DNA from: Cristatella mucedo
Lineage: Eukaryota > Bryozoa > Phylactolaemata > Cristatellidae
Reading direction: 5' to 3'
Length of the DNA: 64,000 nucleotides
Assembly (NCBI GenBank): GCA_009760855.2
Contig: WPIO01000023.1
Span: 4,427,501-4,491,500, forward strand
Shown: positions 43,330 to 64,000 of the stretch, piece after piece
Position numbering within the stretch: position 1 is the stretch's first letter
Layout of the letters: each line of letters opens with the position of its first letter
Made by a program: the position numbers and the translations under genes
The notes under the pieces: generated by a model
The model's database searches: none
What the model saw: the letters and a program-made list of their open reading frames with translations, nothing else
Told to the model about the DNA's origin: nothing

Positions 43330-43594
43330 ACGTTCCATCGTAACGAGTACTGATAGCTTACTCTATACTATTTCTTATTATTACTTATTTATATTATTAC
43401 TTATTACTTATTATTACTATTTCGCCGAAGGAGATCTTTAGCGCACTTGACTTCGGTTGATAAGAATGCCGTACACAAGTTCAGCAGGACCCTAGTATAA
43501 GTAACAATTCTCTCTAAACAAAAAGAACGGACGACAGAGCTGAGCTATCATATCATCATATCACGTTCCATCATAACGAGTACTGATAGCTTAC
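43330..43594. repeat. 32-bp direct repeats flanking the left 127-bp repeat
   Basis: Copies 43330-43361 and 43563-43594 differ at one base. Between them lie an ATT/ACTT-rich tract (43370-43420) and the left 127-bp repeat. Confidence 0.93.
43421..43547 (+). repeat. 127-bp direct repeat, left copy
   Basis: Matches 46144-46270 over 127 bp with a single difference and no indel. It begins TTCGCCGAAGGAGATC and ends ACAGAGCTGAGCTA. It has no TG...CA ends, so it does not look like an LTR. Confidence 0.96.
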
Positions 43595-46143
43595 CGCCTG
43601 TCGCTTCTGCGGAATTCAGGCAATCGCCTGCTGGGATATAACCAATGCAAGACCCAGCATCTTGCCAAAGTAGCAGCAAACAGCGTCACTCAGATACCGT
43701 CAGACTCCAGCGTGGCTCCATATTTTTGGAACTCGATAACTCTCATGAGCTAGTTTATTTGGAGCACAGCTCGGGTTCCTTCTGTTATCTCGCTGACGCT
43801 TTTCGGTAAAAAAACACTGCTCACTGTAGTGGGATCAGAATCGGAGATCCACTGCAGGACGTTGATATGCGCTCCGTTTGTCGGTGCAACATGTGCAGTT
43901 TTTATCCCTATAGCTTTGCCTGATGGCCAGAGGAGAATTTCGTGGCATGTTTTTCAAGCACATTTTTTATCATTATTTTTATTATAATAATATTATTATA
44001 TTATTATATTATATTATAATTATTATTATATTATTATTTATATATTTTATTGCTTATTATATTTTATTCGACGGACGGATAATCGCTGCATCGACCTGAT
44101 GTGGTGTGGAGTACAGGCCAAAGCTACTACGAGGCTCATAGCTACTCACGTCTGACAAGCCGAATGAGATGGCCATGAACTCGTCTGACAAGCCGAAGGG
44201 AAAAGAGCGTCAACACTAACTACTCTGATGTGGCCAGACTTTGCTGGATCGGCTGAATGGCACTGAACTATCCGTTTAGGTCTAGAGCACTCAGCAGGCT
44301 AAAAGCTTTGCTTAAGCGGCTGCATACCTTGTAGCGCCGGTCAGAGCACGTACGCAGGCTAGAAGAAAAGTCCCAGCCGTCTATATGCAGAAAAGTTATA
44401 CAGCTTCTCCGCACATCAGAAGAGACTTATAACTCCCACGTTCCAGCACGATTTTGACGCTGACTGTGTCTGATCGCTGTATTGACCACAACAAACGGTC
44501 AAGTGCCAGACAGCTTCGGGGATTTCACCGCTTAAGAAGTTGTTGAAATGCAATGTTTGCAGGTCAATACTATGATAGTCAAGCCGGCATCAAATCTTTA
44601 TTTGAGTAAAATTATCTGAGCCGACCGGTTACGATTACCGAGCCGCCTTTGAAATCGTTATAGGGGCAGCAACTTGACTAAATCTATGAATGAGCAGACT
44701 CAAAATATTATTGATCAGGAAGATAATAAGATCCTTCATTTTTTTACATCTGCACTAGCCAAAAACCACACTGTACGATACAGAAACTCGAGAACGCACA
44801 GTACGCCTATCCGTGTAGGCAGTTGATAATATCGGCAGCCATCTAATGCATTCTGTTATTAAAGCAATCGTGTAGGAGAGCTGATAAAAAACGGCTTCTC
44901 CCGTGAAACGGTTCGGTTAGATGCAGCCAAGCAACGCAAGGATTATTCAGTACCTTGAAAAAGCTGAGCGAGTAAAAAGAAAACTTCCAAAACGTAAATA
45001 ACGTCCCCACTGCCCCAGAGCGTGCCGTTTGAGTTCTTTCTTCCCTTTACCCTGTCTTGCCTTAAAAGAATCGTCGACTTCTCTGGTTAAAACTGCTGGT
45101 TAAACTCATAGGTTATAAGCGGATTCTTACCGTCCTTGCTGCACCACCACAAACTATGCTGACCGTTAAACTCGATCAAGCCGGAAGTACTGCTCGAGAT
45201 AGCAGACATTTGCGGTCGCGCAGCAAAAGTACGGCATATACCGTTAAGAGCACTACGCGGCTATACGCTGGCGCTGGTTCCGATGTGCTCATATACGCAG
45301 CTCCTAAAATAAAAGTATTTTTCAAACCTTCCACAATTACGACTGAACAAGGATAGCTGAGCATATTAAGTGTTTAACTTCACGATAGAATAAGCATCTC
45401 CTTGTTGCACGCTCCCCCCGCCATAAGCGACATCACTCGAGTCGAAACGATCCGGTAAACGGTGCTCGTTCAATAAGGCCACAGCGGCAAATTTTCAGCA
45501 CGCCGCACTATGGTCAGCAGACTTTCTCAAAATTCCCTAACCCTGCTGCCTCGACCCTTGTATCCGCATTCTCATCAAATGATAGCGGCCATAAATTAAT
45601 ATCACAGGGTCCGGTCGTACGGTTGACACTAAAGCATGAACGAGCCACATTAGGTCAGGTCACCCAGTGACCCATACGACCGCGCACCTTAGCGGGGCAG
45701 CACACGTGAGACATAAATTAGACAGCACGAATATAACTAGAACGTCGCGCGTGTGAAACAGCACAACACGGCCGGAAACTATAAGCAGCAAACCAACCAG
45801 TACGCCAGTCACCGACAGTGCTTAATTGGGGCTCGTGTGACCGATTGATTTTTCCAGTCGGGCGTCGGCAATGACAAGGATTAAGCTGCACCAACCACAT
45901 GTTATGTAAAAGATAAATATCTTTTCGTAAAGTGAAGTATCTATATTTCAAGCGAATTTACTTGGGTGGCAGTTCTTGGTAGACCGCCACAGCTTTCACG
46001 ATCCGGACGCACTCTTGACGCTGCCGCTAAGGCTTGTATTGCAGTGTATCCTCAGCATTGACCCAGAATCTTCCGAAATGCGATGCCAGCACGGGTAACC
46101 CAATCGCTATAGCCGTTCAGAATATACTATACAGGCACTAGTC
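43548..46143. other. 2.6-kb unique region between the 127-bp repeats, upstream of SLC12A exon 1
   Basis: No LINE or SINE copies are seen here, unlike nearly everywhere else in the window. It holds an AT-only tract at 43963-44075 and a doubled word CGTCTGACAAGCCGAA (44147 and 44186). No coding region recognised. Confidence 0.6.
43963..44075. repeat. AT-only low-complexity tract
   Basis: About 110 bp of TTA/TAA motifs. Confidence 0.9.
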
Positions 46144-46270
46144 TTCGCCGAAGGAGATCTTTAGCGCACTTGACTTCGGTTGATAAGAATGCCGTACACA
46201 AGTTCAGCAGGACCCTAATATAAGTAACAATTCTCTCTAAACAAAAAGAACGGACGACAGAGCTGAGCTA
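46144..46270 (+). repeat. 127-bp direct repeat, right copy
   Basis: Twin of 43421-43547; it ends 209 bp before the SLC12A start codon, so it lies in the likely promoter or 5' UTR. Confidence 0.96.
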
Positions 46271-46479
46271 ATAAGTCGGGCGGTCACGGGATAAACAGAG
46301 CTTACATACACATACGTACGAGCTTCGGTAGCGTCAAGACCCAGGGGATCACCAGCGAACCTCTAAACAATCCGAGTCTCTATCGGTCAAGGTCGTCCAC
46401 CCATTGGCGGTTTAGGTTAGCAGACTGCCTGCCGAACCCAGGTGAGCTGCTGTTACTCGATGGTGAATCTTCTAGCGTA

Positions 46480-57854
<11,375 letters not shown>

Positions 57855-57871
57855 GTGAGCTGTCTGCTTGC

Positions 57872-57935
57872 CACTGCTGCTGCCGCCGCTGCTGTTGCTG
57901 CTGCTGCTGCTGCTGCCGCCGCTGCTGCTGCATGC
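57872..57935. repeat. CTG/GCC triplet repeat after SLC12A exon 5
   Basis: About 20 CTG/CCG-type triplets starting 17 bp after the donor. It could be read through as poly-Ala or poly-Leu only if the intron were retained. Confidence 0.93.
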
Positions 57936-58034
57936 AAGGGTTGCTTTGACGTGCGTGCCGAGCCTTGACATGAAAAGAGTAGCGCTAAGCTCGCTGGGCT
58001 TTCTATCTTCTCACTGGCGATAAAGTAAAAGTTG

Positions 58035-58190
58035 AAGGTTAGCTGATTTAACAGCCTCATTCAAATAGCGGCAAAAGAGCCTTCATGGCCAAATCACTGC
58101 TGCTTGCAGGGGGCAATGTAGGATCGATCGCCCAGTGCAGGACACGAACCCGCGACCTGGATCGAGAAGAGCGAGCACCTTGTGCCTTGC
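58035..58190 (-). mobile_element. SINE-B copy 5
   Basis: Antisense body (GCTGATTTAACAGCCTCATT, GAGCCTTCATGGCCAAATCA) and a B-box-like GCGGGTTCGTGTCC on the minus strand. Confidence 0.78.
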
Positions 58191-58504
58191 CTCAGGCACC
58201 GGATGCTCCCAGGATTGGCGAGAGGGGGCTGACCTTGCTCAGGCATTCAACTTTAGCCCGCTTTAGGTGGGTTGGGTTCGACTTTCCTCTCCGGAGAATG
58301 TGGAAAGGGAATGCAGAAATGTGCTCCACTAATTGTGGAGCTCTTACATCAGTAATTGCTGACATCGAGCTACAACCTGCAATCGTCGGAGAATATTTTC
58401 ACAGCGAATGTTTAGGCTTACCTGTACATGAGCGTACCGAATGAGGAGCTATCCAAAATGGATCCTCCGGGCAGCTTCATTCAAGCGATTTAATATATGT
58501 ATGC
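58191..58504. other. SLC12A intron segment
   Basis: Nothing recognised. Confidence 0.4.
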
Positions 58505-58640
<136 letters not shown>

Positions 58641-59007
58641 TACAGTTAATTATTATAAAAATCGGTAAATGCACACTACAGTAACACAGCTGAACTGTGT
58701 GCATGTTGAATGTGTGCAAGGGCATGTGGACAGGCGTCTCTGCTCGTGTGTATGTGTCGTGCACCCGGTGTGAATGTGGTAGAGCTCTTCATCAATAAGC
58801 CATGGCATGCCACTGTCAACTTGGCCAAGTTCTGAGTGTGACATGGACTACTCACACGCTTGTGTTCGAAGCCGTTGCTGCTGAGTGCTCAAGTGAAGTG
58901 CCACCGTTGTCAGTTGGCACCAAGCCGGCTTACAGACTGTGAGGGTTCTATTCTGTATATGGATATAGGTGTATATTTAGTTATTTGCACAGACCTGTAT
59001 GCAGTTC
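58641..59007. other. Unassigned spacer
   Basis: Nothing recognised. Confidence 0.4.
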
Positions 59008-59188
59008 GGTGAGTTGTAATGGCTCACTAGGTAAGGCGGTTGCTTTTCACGACATCGGCCCCAAGGTCGTGGGTTCGAATCCGTGGTGGGCGATCCTTTA
59101 TCGCCACTGCAAGCGGTGGTGATAGCCGTCAAGGCTCTTCTGTCGCCATACAAAAAGAGGCTGTTAAATCAGCTGGTATTTTTCTTAA
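59008..59188 (+). mobile_element. SINE-B copy 6
   Basis: An A-box-like TGGCTCACTAGGTAAGGCGG (59021), a B-box GGGTTCGAATCC (59071), the conserved hairpin CCACTGCAAGCGGTGG, and an end GAGGCTGTTAAATCAGCTGG. The best-preserved copy. Confidence 0.92.
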
Positions 59189-60744
59189 ATTCAGCTAGGT
59201 ACACGTGCACACACACACACACACACGTGTGTGTGCACACAAACACGCATATTTCTGGCTGTAAGCCTACAAAGTCGTGAAGACTAAATTGTTCTTATGC
59301 TAGAGAGTAAGTAGTCTACAACATGCAGTCAAAGCTCATTGGGCTAGGTGCAGTGCATTCTTTAGTGCTAGCACTCTCCTTTGCTCACAGTAAAGATGAA
59401 AAGGCAAGAGGCTTTGTGAATTAGGTCAGATGAGGAAGCTAGAAGTGAGAAAGATCCTACAAGGGACTGCTGAAAAGTCGGCACCAGAATCTGCAGCAGC
59501 AGCAGAAATAAGAACACCAGGAGCTAGCTCCGAAGTCCAGTACCCACAGGCTAAATATAATCACTAGTGTAGTTAAGTGAAGGAAAACCGAAGGCAGCTA
59601 ACTTATTGTCACGAGAGGTTGGAGCTGCTCGTGCGACCTTAAAGCTCTGAGCCTCCCTTTGATGCATGTGCAATAAATGAAGTTTTGTTTTACAATAAAT
59701 GATACAATGAATGAAGAGTGTTTTTTTCTGTCTTCCGTGTTGTTCGAGTGCATGATCACCTTGTTGTGATCAGCAACAACGCCTCTAGCACCTCTAGCAA
59801 AGCCGGGCCGAGACCATTCCCACCCTACCACACCGGATGCAGTTGATTGCTCTGCAGTTGATTGCCCCTCTTTATTTTGGAGCAGCTCCTGCAATGTGTG
59901 TGCTGACATTGGGGCGTTGATTTCCTGTGTGCCAGGAACGGATTTCCTGTGTTTGACCAAGACAGCAGGATGCCGGCATCACTTTCCTTGACAGGGATCT
60001 GATGACCCTCCCACAGAAGCAGCTCAGAACCACTCTTCCCCTCACAGCAGCAGCAGCACTGTTTTGCTTTGCTTGTTTGCTTTCGATCGGTAGCACTGAG
60101 CTTAACAGACTTTCTTCAGCAGGCCTATCCCACCTAGAGGGCCGCACGGCCACATGCCTTGTAGACTGTCTGATGCCTCTCGTCGCATGCTACTAAATGC
60201 CATCTCAATGCCGATAGGAATCCGCCCCCGGACCTCCATTGGAGCAGGCTTGATTTCAAGTTCCACAGCTTGTCCCTCCCAGATAGAAGGAAGGCAGCTA
60301 CACGGGTAATGGGGATTTGGAAGTTTGCTGCAGCTTTCTGAGAAAGAGATAAATCTACTGATTCGTCCAGGAGTCTGTGCCGGTTCATTTAATTGCCGGG
60401 CCCCCATCGAATGTGTTGCCTCGCAATGACCTTTTCATAGATGCCAGTGACATGGAGCCCAACGGTGTGCCTCCCGAATGTCTAGGGGGAGCATTTCGTT
60501 TGACACTCGAGTGTGTTAATCTTGGTGTCGGCCGGGCTTGCAGGAAGCCACGCTTACAGGCGCAGAAAGCTGCAGGGTCTAAGCTAGTCTGGCATTAAGT
60601 CATTCTGGCATAAAGAAGCTCCTCAGTGTGGCATTAAGTCTGGCATCAGTCTGACAAAAGAAGCTTATTTTTGACGCAGTATTCTAGTCCAGGCTGGTAT
60701 CCGCATTCGGTTCCTGATAGATCCCAAGTTCCTTAGCGCGCTCA
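59189..60744. other. Right flank, no exon found
   Basis: Contains a short (CA)n/(GT)n palindrome at about 59208-59240 and repeats of CTGGCATTAAGTC at about 60587-60640. Confidence 0.4.
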
Positions 60745-60990
60745 GCTACATTGGTGTAGATGCTGGACCAGAAGGCTTGGGCCGGTTGTCCTAGGTAAAG
60801 CAGCGTCAGCACGATTGCCGATCCATTTTAAGGGGTAGGTTTTCCAGTTTCTGAGTCACACTGGGTTTGCTCGTAACTAGTAAGTTAGTTGTGTCGTCAT
60901 TCGATTTGAGAAAGGTTATTGCCACATAAGTGCAAATGTGTGCAATGCATGCAGCAAGGAGCTTGTGCACCTTTCGGTACTAGTGAGCTT
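60745..60990 (-). mobile_element. L2-like LINE fragment, antisense
   Basis: Matches 42130-42300 (ACTGGGTTTGCTCGTAACTA near 60869), strongly diverged at the left. Confidence 0.72.
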
Positions 60991-61036
60991 GCCAGGGAAA
61001 TTGGCAAGATGGGCAATCAGTGGCCGATGCATCAGC

Positions 61037-61099
61037 CATCAGGCATGCAAGCTGCAGTACAACACGGCAGCTTGCATGCCTGATGCCGTGTTGTACTGC
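61037..61099. repeat. Interlocked inverted repeats A-B-A'-B'
   Basis: A (61037-61055) pairs with A' (61067-61085), 19 bp perfect. B (61054-61069) pairs with B' (61084-61099), 16 bp perfect. The pairs overlap in order, so only one hairpin, or a pseudoknot-like fold, can form at a time. Confidence 0.95.
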
Positions 61100-61989
61100 T
61101 CTGGCAGTGTCGTATCCCCTGGCCCATGGTCTGTCCACTATCATGCAGCTGTTATCCATGCTGCCTTCTTCAGAGAGTGAACGTGTCCCACGTGATCAAC
61201 TGTGAAACTTCCTGGAAGCAATTGCGATCGGGTCTCCTGTGTGTCCTCTCCAACTCCTGTGTGTCCTCCTGACTGCACCATACTGTCGCGGCAATGCTGA
61301 GGCCTCTGATATCGGCACCAGGATTTAGCAGTGCCTTGCCTGTGCAAACTCTCTGCCAGGCAGGTGGGGGAGGGTTCACACTTGTGCTTGGGTGAGAGGT
61401 ATGTGTTACGAAGTCATTCAGCAAACATGACGCTGCTGCTGACTCTCGGCACCCAGTGCCTCCGGCCTACTACTGGATGTGCATTTGGTTTCCTCGGCAG
61501 CCCGGTTGTGACTCCGACCTTGCAGCACTTGCTTGACTGTTAATTTTGCTGCCCTTGATTATTTCAATAGCAAAATATTTCCTGCAAGACGATTAATTAA
61601 ATGTTCTGGTCGCGTCTGGGCTGTTTCAGCCCTGCTGCGTTTCCAGAGGCCCCGGTTCGAAGCCATATTTGTCGTTTGTCAGTGTTTGTGAGGCCTTTGC
61701 CGAACAGCTGCCGTACGAGCAGGGTAACCATAACGGTACAGTCACTGAATGCTTGTCTGGGGCACGGTTGGATGCTGCGATTGCCGAATGCCCAGCAATC
61801 GGCCCTGCCCGGCACTCTGATTTCAATCGGCAGTCTGCTCTGCTGTATCTTTCTCTCACACATCAAAGGGCATCTGCTGTTTATGGGGTTAATTAGTTGA
61901 GAGCCTTATTAGTTACGAGACTGCCTCCTGTGAGCTGCCCTCCTGCTGAATGCAAGTGAAAGTCTCTTGTTTCAGCGGCACCATCTCCC
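61100..61989. other. Unassigned
   Basis: Nothing recognised; a shared open stretch at 61600-61900 on both strands has no family match. Confidence 0.4.
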
Positions 61990-62690
61990 GAATGTAATGT
62001 AATGTATCTTCGTCTGTAACTCCACAAAGTCATACAGACCATGTGGGTGCTACGCAGGAGAGTTTTGTATAGCGCACTCACAGCCTAAGCGGCTTTCGGT
62101 ACGCATTCGGTAGCCAACAGACTTCGTCTCACGCAACAAAGAGAAAGTGGGAAGCATAGCAGAGTCAGGAGAGCAGTTGAGGTAGTGAGTAGCTTGGAAG
62201 TAGCAGCTCACGACCACTGAAAAGGATGAGCCATAGTCGGCAGTAGGAGAGTAGTTGTCTCTGCATAAGAATTGTGGAAGCGAGTTTCACAGTCTAGGAC
62301 CTGAAGAGCTAAAGCTTCTGTCGCCAACTGTCTTTAAGCGGAGGAATGGGACAGCTAATTTATTGTCCACACAGGACCTGAGGGTGGAAACAGGCTGAAA
62401 CTGATGCAGCAGTTCAGCTATGTATGAAGGAGCCAAGCCGTGGCAGGCCTTGTGGGTAAGCGTAAGAACTTTGCTCTGCATCCTTTGCTCAACCGGCAAC
62501 CATCCTAGCTCTTTCAGCAAAGGAGACACGCGCTCAAACCACTGGGACTTGAAGACTAGCCTTGCAGCCATATTCATTGTCCGCTGTAGTGGCATAATAG
62601 CTTTCTTTGGTAGCCCAGCCAAAAGGGAATTACAATAATCCCGAATGGTGTCCCTTTAAGGATCTTTCTTTAAGGCCTGCCTGCAGCTGC
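61990..62690 (-). mobile_element. LINE family 2 fragment, copy 2
   Basis: Minus-strand frame 62287-62622 reads MNMAARLVFKSQWFERVSPL, KELGWLPVEQRMQSKVLTLT, CHGLAPSYIAELL and LKTVGDRSFSSSGPRL, the C-terminal region of a CR1/L2-superfamily LINE. The 3' end is marked by AATGTAATGTAATGTA (antisense) at about 61993-62008, a tail unlike the (ATT)n of the main family. Confidence 0.82.
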
Positions 62691-63612
62691 CGACGAATTT
62701 GGAAGCATTGCCCCAGCGTGGTTTTTGCCTGGAATACACCGAAAATAATAGCAAGATGCTCATCTGGTCACTTTGTGTAATTTTGAACTGAATTTGAAGC
62801 AGGTTGTCAAGAGCACAGCTTGGAATAGCTCGGTCTAGCTATAGATAGGCACTTCCTGTGCCCGGTTGATACGATGGCCATTCTGTCAAACATGACTAGA
62901 TAACATCTCACTAATGAGATTAATATATCGATTATTAGTTTAATTATAATTAATTTGAAACCCGTGATTTCAGGCGTTTTTATTTTACAAATCTGAATGT
63001 AATATGTACTCAGATTAAGTGTCAGTTTACCCAGCACCGGTGTGGCATCTGTATCAGTGCTGCTGATACCCTTGCCGGGTCACTTACGAGTTGCTAGCTG
63101 TGAAGCCTTTTCGGACTCAGCAGAAGTGAGTTAGAATGACATGAGCCACGTCCTTGAACAGCTTGAAAGAACACGGGAAGGTTGGACCCCATCTGACGGC
63201 ACCAGCTCGTGGTAGCAGTTGAATGCCGGCCGGATGCCATGCGATCTCCCCAGCCAGGTCGATTGATTTTCACGACTATGTTGGAGCTGTGGCGAGAATA
63301 TCTTCCTGGGCCATTTTGCTGCCCGTGTGTACTTGCATGAAGTGCCGCATCTTTATTAAACTGCCTCTCGGATGGCCATCGAAACCTCTCAACAGCATTT
63401 TACCTCTTCCGAGTCGATCGCGAGTACTCGGACGAGCATCAAAACACAAACAAGAATGGCCAAGACAGTTCGTTGTACAAGATACTGGAGCAAGGAACGA
63501 CTCGTGGTTGAGTAAGGATAGGTGTCTAACTGATTTCGGATTGAGAATTATCTTTTGCTTTCCAAGTTAGTTCCCTAACTAACCCAGGCGGTTTATTTTC
63601 CTCTAATAAAAT
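62691..63612. other. Unassigned
   Basis: Nothing recognised. Confidence 0.4.
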
Positions 63613-63778
63613 ACTGGCTGATTGAACAGCCTCTTTTGCATAGCAGCAGTAAAGCCTTTGAGGCTATCACCACCTCTTGCAGCAGCATTAAAGGATCACC
63701 CACTGCATGATTCGAACCCACGACCATGGCGCCGACGTCGTGAAGAGCGACCGCCTTACCTAGTGGGCTATCACCGCC
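63613..63778 (-). mobile_element. SINE-B copy 7
   Basis: Antisense; GAACAGCCTCTTTTGCATAG end, body AGGCTATCACCACCTCTTGC, B-box GTGGGTTCGAATCATG and an A-box-like TAGCCCACTAGGTAAGGCGG on the minus strand. Confidence 0.85.
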
Positions 63779-64000
63779 GATTATCGTAGCTATAGCTGCT
63801 AAGCATGTCTCTCTTTGTAGCCTATTTTACCTTTTCCTTTATACAACATTCTTCGCAGGCTTCTCACTAGGCTCTTGGATGCCAAAGCATGGCACTGCCG
63901 ATTACTCGTTAATCACTGCCCGAGCTGGCGCTGTTCTCTTCTAATGTCAATGTGTATCTTTCAGCACAGTGCTCAGTGCTGGGCATGTATGCCACACTAC
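63779..64000. other. Right edge
   Basis: No exon recognised. TTTCAG at 63959-63964 looks like an acceptor, but none of the three frames after it matches the SLC12A continuation. Confidence 0.4.

Noticed and set aside
43421-46270. LTR retrotransposon
   Set aside because: No TG...CA ends, primer-binding site, polypurine tract or gag/pol.
59008-59188. tRNA gene
   Set aside because: A and B boxes are present but no full cloverleaf; it belongs to a dispersed seven-copy SINE family.
63959-64000. Next SLC12A exon at the right edge
   Set aside because: No frame gives the expected AQI...-type continuation after GMEWEAR.

Overview
This window is animal (metazoan) nuclear DNA. It has spliced genes with GT-AG introns, several generations of L2/CR1-type LINE copies, tRNA-derived SINEs, DNA-transposon relics and many microsatellites. 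Nothing in it is prokaryotic and there is no CRISPR array. The lineage cannot be fixed from the sequence alone; the repeat style and the vertebrate-like gene neighbourhood suggest a slowly evolving invertebrate or a basal chordate.

Three protein-coding genes can be reconstructed exon by exon, and every codon phase matches across the junctions. (1) A RANBP9/RANBP10-type SPRY-domain gene lies on the minus strand, 19559 to 4847. Seven exons are found, including a 23-nt microexon. The LisH/CTLH/CRA part is not found and probably lies beyond the left edge. (2) A TSNAXIP1-like gene lies on the plus strand, 22645 to 37337: nine coding exons, about 649 aa. (3) The start of an NKCC/NCC-type cation-chloride cotransporter (SLC12A1/2/3 group) lies on the plus strand from 46480 to at least 57854. 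Its exon 1 carries an RFKV kinase-docking motif and the regulatory phospho-segment; four more coding blocks lead into the fourth membrane helix, and the gene runs off the right side. RANBP9/10 and TSNAXIP1 are head to head, as RANBP10 and TSNAXIP1 are in human 16q22.1, so this is probably an ancient linked pair. A GC/CpG-rich block (about 18680-19900) covers the RANBP exon 1 region.

Most other sequence is repeats. The main family is an L2-like LINE whose 3' end carries a conserved segment ending in (ATT)n. Three copies are young (1897-3414, 30564-31812, 41253-43177 minus); many others are old and broken. Young copies sit inside older copies with short target-site duplications. A small SINE (SINE-A) has a tRNA-like head joined to an L2-like tail. 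A second SINE (SINE-B) has clear A and B boxes and a different tail, in seven copies. A third composite (about 40540-40945) also ends in an L2-like tail. There are also two Tc1/mariner relics, two possible mariner/pogo-type non-autonomous remnants and a second LINE family.

Unexplained structure includes a 127-bp direct repeat pair around 2.6 kb of unique DNA just upstream of the SLC12A exon 1, and a set of perfect or near-perfect palindromes (23.6, 26.9, 36.3, 48.2, 53.8 and 61.05 kb), one of them with 45-bp perfect arms and another with an interlocked A-B-A'-B' arrangement.
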